A DNA stretch of 64,000 bases from Flavobacterium notoginsengisoli (GTDB taxonomy: Bacteria; Bacteroidota; Bacteroidia; Flavobacteriales; Flavobacteriaceae): contig NZ_JACHLB010000002.1 of the NCBI RefSeq assembly GCF_014207905.1, positions 682,001-746,000 of the forward strand, written 5' to 3'. Both the position numbers and the translations under genes were made by a program. Under the pieces are notes generated by a model. The model worked only from the letters and a program-made list of their open reading frames with translations. It was not told where the DNA came from and ran no database searches. The first letter of the stretch is position 1. Each line of letters opens with the position of its first letter. Below are positions 60,912 to 64,000 of this stretch, piece by piece.

Positions 60912-62762
60912 ATGTTTGATATTTCTGCATTAAAAGAAATGAAGCTTTCTGAGCTTCAAGAAATAGCTAAGTTAGCTAAAACAATTAAGATTAATGGTGT
61001 CAAAAAAGAGACTTTAATTAGTCAGATTTTAGCTCACCAAGAAAGTACTCTTGCGCCTGCAGAAGCTCCTCAAACAGCTGTAGTTTCTGAATCAAAAGAA
61101 GAAAAACCAAAACGTGCTAGAATTGCACCAGCAAAAACTAAAGCAGCAAATACCAAAAATACACCCGTTTTAGAATTTGATAAAGTAGAGGAAACTGTTC
61201 AAAAAAATGATATTGCTGAAACGACGCAGCCAATTGCTGAAACAACGCCTGTAGAAGCACAAGATAATAAATCATCAGTAGCAAAGAAAGAGCCTAAAAT
61301 TGTAAAATTCAATAAGTCGGCATATGAGAAGAAAGTAGCACTGAAAAAAGAAAAAGTAGTAGCAACAAAAGAAGCTACAGCAGAACCAGTTTTAGAAACT
61401 GCTACAACAGAGCCAGTTATTTCAGAACCAACTGCTGAAACTGCTGAAAAAACTCCAGCCATTGCTCCTGCAAAAAAGATCAATCCGAATCAGAATAAAA
61501 ATCAGAACCAGAACCAAAATCAAAACCCGAATCAGAATCAAAATCAAAACGGGAATGGTAATGGAAACGGAAATCATAACAATCAAAATCAAAACCCTAA
61601 TCATAAAAATAAAAAAAGCAATAATTTCAGAGATTCAGATTTTGAATTTGATGGAATTATAGAAAGTGAAGGTGTTCTTGAAATGATGCCAGACGGTTAC
61701 GGTTTTTTACGTTCATCAGATTATAATTATTTAGCTTCTCCAGATGATATTTATTTGTCAACTTCGCAAATTAGATTATTTGGTCTAAAAACTGGAGATA
61801 CAGTAAAAGGAGTGGTTCGCCCTCCAAAAGAAGGAGAAAAATTTTTCCCTTTGGTTCGTGTATTAAAAATTAATGGACACGATCCGCAAGTTGTTCGTGA
61901 TAGAGTTTCTTTCGAACACTTAACACCAGTTTTCCCTTCAGAAAAATTTAAACTTGCTGAAAAAGGAAGTTCAGTTTCAACTAGAATTATAGATTTGTTT
62001 TCTCCTATTGGTAAAGGACAGCGTGGTATGATCGTTGCTCAGCCAAAAACGGGTAAAACAATGCTTTTAAAAGATATTGCAAACGCAATTGCAGCCAACC
62101 ATCCTGAAGTATATTTAATTGTTTTGCTTATTGACGAGCGTCCAGAGGAGGTTACAGATATGCAAAGAAGTGTTCGTGGCGAGGTTATCGCTTCAACTTT
62201 CGATAGAGAACCGCAAGAGCACGTTAAAATTGCCAACATTGTTCTTGAAAAAGCAAAACGGTTGGTAGAATGTGGACACGATGTTGTAATTTTATTAGAT
62301 TCTATTACACGTTTGGCTAGAGCTTACAATACAGTTCAGCCAGCTTCTGGAAAAGTTTTAAGTGGAGGTGTCGATGCTAATGCATTACAAAAACCAAAAC
62401 GTTTCTTTGGAGCAGCTAGAAATGTAGAAAACGGAGGTTCTTTAAGTATCATTGCAACTGCATTAACAGAAACGGGTTCTAAAATGGACGAAGTAATTTT
62501 CGAAGAATTTAAAGGAACTGGTAATATGGAACTTCAATTAGACCGTAAGATAGCCAATAAACGTATTTTCCCAGCAATCGATCTTACTTCTTCAAGTACA
62601 CGTCGTGACGATTTATTATTAGACGAAAAAACATTGCAAAGAATGTGGATCATGCGTAAATATCTTTCTGATATGAACCCAGTAGAATCTATGGATTTCG
62701 TGAACGACCGCTTCAAGAAAACCAGAAATAACGAAGAGTTTTTGATTTCTATGAATGACTAG
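60912..62762 (+). CDS. rho: Transcription termination factor Rho with low-complexity insertion
   Basis: 616 residues, about 200 longer than E. coli Rho (419). A Rho_N domain at 1-45 ([20 protein letters not shown]) is followed by ~200 residues of acidic/Ala/Pro-rich sequence. At ~190-240 there is an Asn/Gln tract ([20 protein letters not shown]). The RNA-binding cold-shock fold starts at ~250 ([20 protein letters not shown]). The ATPase has Walker [30 protein letters not shown], and [17 protein letters not shown]. It is the RNA helicase for factor-dependent termination. Intrinsically disordered Rho insertions are known in Bacteroidota. Confidence 0.97.
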   Translation: MFDISALKEMKLSELQEIAKLAKTIKINGVKKETLISQILAHQESTLAPAEAPQTAVVSESKEEKPKRARIAPAKTKAANTKNTPVLEFDKVEETVQKNDIAETTQPIAETTPVEAQDNKSSVAKKEPKIVKFNKSAYEKKVALKKEKVVATKEATAEPVLETATTEPVISEPTAETAEKTPAIAPAKKINPNQNKNQNQNQNQNPNQNQNQNGNGNGNGNHNNQNQNPNHKNKKSNNFRDSDFEFDGIIESEGVLEMMPDGYGFLRSSDYNYLASPDDIYLSTSQIRLFGLKTGDTVKGVVRPPKEGEKFFPLVRVLKINGHDPQVVRDRVSFEHLTPVFPSEKFKLAEKGSSVSTRIIDLFSPIGKGQRGMIVAQPKTGKTMLLKDIANAIAANHPEVYLIVLLIDERPEEVTDMQRSVRGEVIASTFDREPQEHVKIANIVLEKAKRLVECGHDVVILLDSITRLARAYNTVQPASGKVLSGGVDANALQKPKRFFGAARNVENGGSLSIIATALTETGSKMDEVIFEEFKGTGNMELQLDRKIANKRIFPAIDLTSSSTRRDDLLLDEKTLQRMWIMRKYLSDMNPVESMDFVNDRFKKTRNNEEFLISMND

Positions 62763-62935
62763 TAAAGGTGCTAAGGTTCTGAGATGCTAAGATTCTAAGT
62801 TTTTTTTAGTGTCTTTTAGAATAAGAGCCGAAGATATATTATAAAAAAAGGATGAGTTTTACTCATCCTTTTTTTATAATCGTTTTAAAGAAACCTTAGA
62901 ACCTTAGAACCTTAGAATCTCAGAACCTTAGTAAC
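62763..62935. repeat. CTAAG decamers around the rho terminator
   Basis: AGGTGCTAAGGTTCTGAGAT, GCTAAGATTC and TAAGTT units follow the rho stop (62764-62802). After the terminator, CCTTAGAACC/CCTTAGAATC units run to the stop of the M28 gene (62890-62935). Oriented oppositely, the two blocks form an imperfect inverted repeat around the terminator hairpin. Confidence 0.65.
62843..62875 (+). terminator. Terminator of rho
   Basis: AAAAAAAGGATGAGT and ACTCATCCTTTTTTT pair around TTT. A and T runs flank both sides, so it serves both rho and the convergent M28 peptidase gene. Confidence 0.9.
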
Positions 62936-63952
62936 TTATTTTTTATCCACTACTGGTCTATTTTCTCTATTGGCTAAATCCCAAGCAATTGAGAAAGCTA
63001 ATTTTGTTCTTTTTGTTAGAGCATCGTATTCGATTTTTTCTGCTGTATCGTCTTTACCGTGGTAATCTGCGTGAACTCCATTAAAGAAGAAAACAGAAGG
63101 AATGCCATGTTTTGCAAAGTTGTAATGGTCAGAACGCTCATAAAAATGATTTGGATCTTTAGGATCATTAAATTTAAAATCTAAGTCCATTTTAATGTAT
63201 TTCTCATTTTGAGCTACAACAGCATTATGTAAGTCTGAAGATAATCTGTCAGCACCAATTACATATACATAATTGTTGGTGTTTGAATGTTCAACATCGC
63301 GACGGCCAATCATGTCGATATTGATATCGGCAATTGTATTGGCAATTGGAAATAATGGGTTTTCAGAATAGAAACGAGATCCGTGTAATCCATGTTCTTC
63401 TCCAGTTACATGAAGAAACAAAATAGAACGTTTTGGTCCGTGGCCTTGTTTTTTGGCTTTCGCGAAAGCTTTAGCCATTTCTATAACTGCTACAGTTCCA
63501 GAACCATCATCGTCGGCTCCATTATAAACTTCACCATTTTTAATTCCAACGTGATCGTAATGAGCAGAAATTACTAAAATTTCATCTGGTTTTTCAGAAC
63601 CTTCAATGAATGCCCAGATATTTTCAGAGTCAGCTAAATTCTCGTTACGTCTTGCATTTAAGTATGATGCAGGAATGTGCTGGTAATAATCTTGAGCTCC
63701 TTTTGGAAAAGATACACCGCTTTTTTTGTATTGTTCAATCATATAAAGACCTGCTTTTTTCTGTCCTGGAGAACCAGTTTCACGGCCTTCCATTTCGTCA
63801 GAAGCAATAGTATAAAGCATTTTTTTAAGATCTTTTTCAGAAATAGCATTAATGTATTTTGTTGGATCTGAGTTGTCTTTGTTTGCTGTTGACTGCGAGG
63901 TTTTACATGAATACGCAGAAACAACTAATAATAAAAGGAGTAATTTTTTCAT
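62936..63952 (-). CDS. M28-family aminopeptidase (lipoprotein)
   Basis: 338 residues. Lipobox VSAYSC places the acylated cysteine at ~16. The zinc-peptidase fold shows the metal and catalytic groups: VISAHYDHVGIKNGEVYNGA, DDDGSGTVAVIEMAKAF, HVTGEEHGLHGSRFY and NIDMIGRRD, then YERSDHYNFAKHGIPSVFFF. Members remove N-terminal amino acids. Given the lipid anchor it acts at the cell surface or periplasm. Confidence 0.92.
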   Translation of the reverse strand: MKKLLLLLLVVSAYSCKTSQSTANKDNSDPTKYINAISEKDLKKMLYTIASDEMEGRETGSPGQKKAGLYMIEQYKKSGVSFPKGAQDYYQHIPASYLNARRNENLADSENIWAFIEGSEKPDEILVISAHYDHVGIKNGEVYNGADDDGSGTVAVIEMAKAFAKAKKQGHGPKRSILFLHVTGEEHGLHGSRFYSENPLFPIANTIADINIDMIGRRDVEHSNTNNYVYVIGADRLSSDLHNAVVAQNEKYIKMDLDFKFNDPKDPNHFYERSDHYNFAKHGIPSVFFFNGVHADYHGKDDTAEKIEYDALTKRTKLAFSIAWDLANRENRPVVDKK

Positions 63953-64000
63953 TCCTATAGTTAGTGTAAATTAATAAATGTGTAAAGAACGTAAAGGGTT

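Noticed and set aside
61199..61662. Frames antisense to or shifted within rho
   Set aside because: They arise from the AAT/CAG repeat of the low-complexity tract; rho itself explains the DNA.

Overview
The window is about 64 kb of AT-rich chromosome from a Bacteroidota bacterium, almost certainly Flavobacterium or a close relative. This rests on gene content (TonB-dependent OMP_b-brl receptor, BshB1, menaquinone genes, DUF4293 beside rho, SusC/PorT-style beta-barrels, many lipoproteins), on promoters of the TTTG/TAnnTTTG type, and on the lack of strong Shine-Dalgarno sites. There are no rRNA operons, prophages, insertion sequences or CRISPR arrays. One tRNA gene (His) is present.

Layout: 0-9 kb holds an outer-membrane receptor, the large one-chain purL and a beta-helix lipoprotein. 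9-14 kb is a plus-strand block with menI, an M48 peptidase and menF (menaquinone), bshB1 (bacillithiol) and tRNA-His. 14-25 kb is minus-strand: a YpfJ-type zinc peptidase, a 1350-residue hybrid histidine kinase, an aldehyde dehydrogenase, an RluA-type pseudouridine synthase, panB and L-serine dehydratase. 25-30 kb is plus-strand: a CPA2 antiporter and four small exported or VOC-fold proteins. 30-49 kb is a long minus-strand run of small accessory genes (TlpA-like, three DUF1801, two AHSA1/SRPBCC, LOG, two GNAT, lactonase, metallo-hydrolase, class-C-type serine hydrolase, AraC). It includes a tight eight-gene operon headed by a Suppressor-of-Fused domain protein. 49-64 kb holds lpdA, an HNH/NUMOD-like protein, two ubiquitin-like genes, an MsbA-like ABC exporter, truA, a flotillin-like protein, a YfcE-type phosphoesterase, a NarX/NarL-type two-component pair, DUF4293, rho and an M28 peptidase.

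The standout is the pair of adjacent genes at 51819-52112 and 52465-52755. Each encodes a Sec signal peptide followed directly by a ubiquitin fold. By hand alignment they match human ubiquitin at about 56/72 and 55/72 positions. The first copy keeps all seven ubiquitin lysines and the Leu8/Ile44/His68/Val70 patch, but both lack the C-terminal Gly-Gly. Flanking sequence shows they arose by a ~643-bp tandem duplication that also copied the terminator, the promoter region and the 3' tail of the neighbouring ABC exporter gene.

Intergenic DNA is unusually rich in short repeat families. There are inverted repeats with ends like AGCCACGAATT or AGCCACAGATT, a nested two-layer palindrome, a threefold ~203-bp tandem repeat, heptamer arrays (AATTATC), TTTCAAG arrays, degenerate CTTAGAACC-type decamers and reused AATCCGATTTG terminators. 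Most lie just after stop codons.
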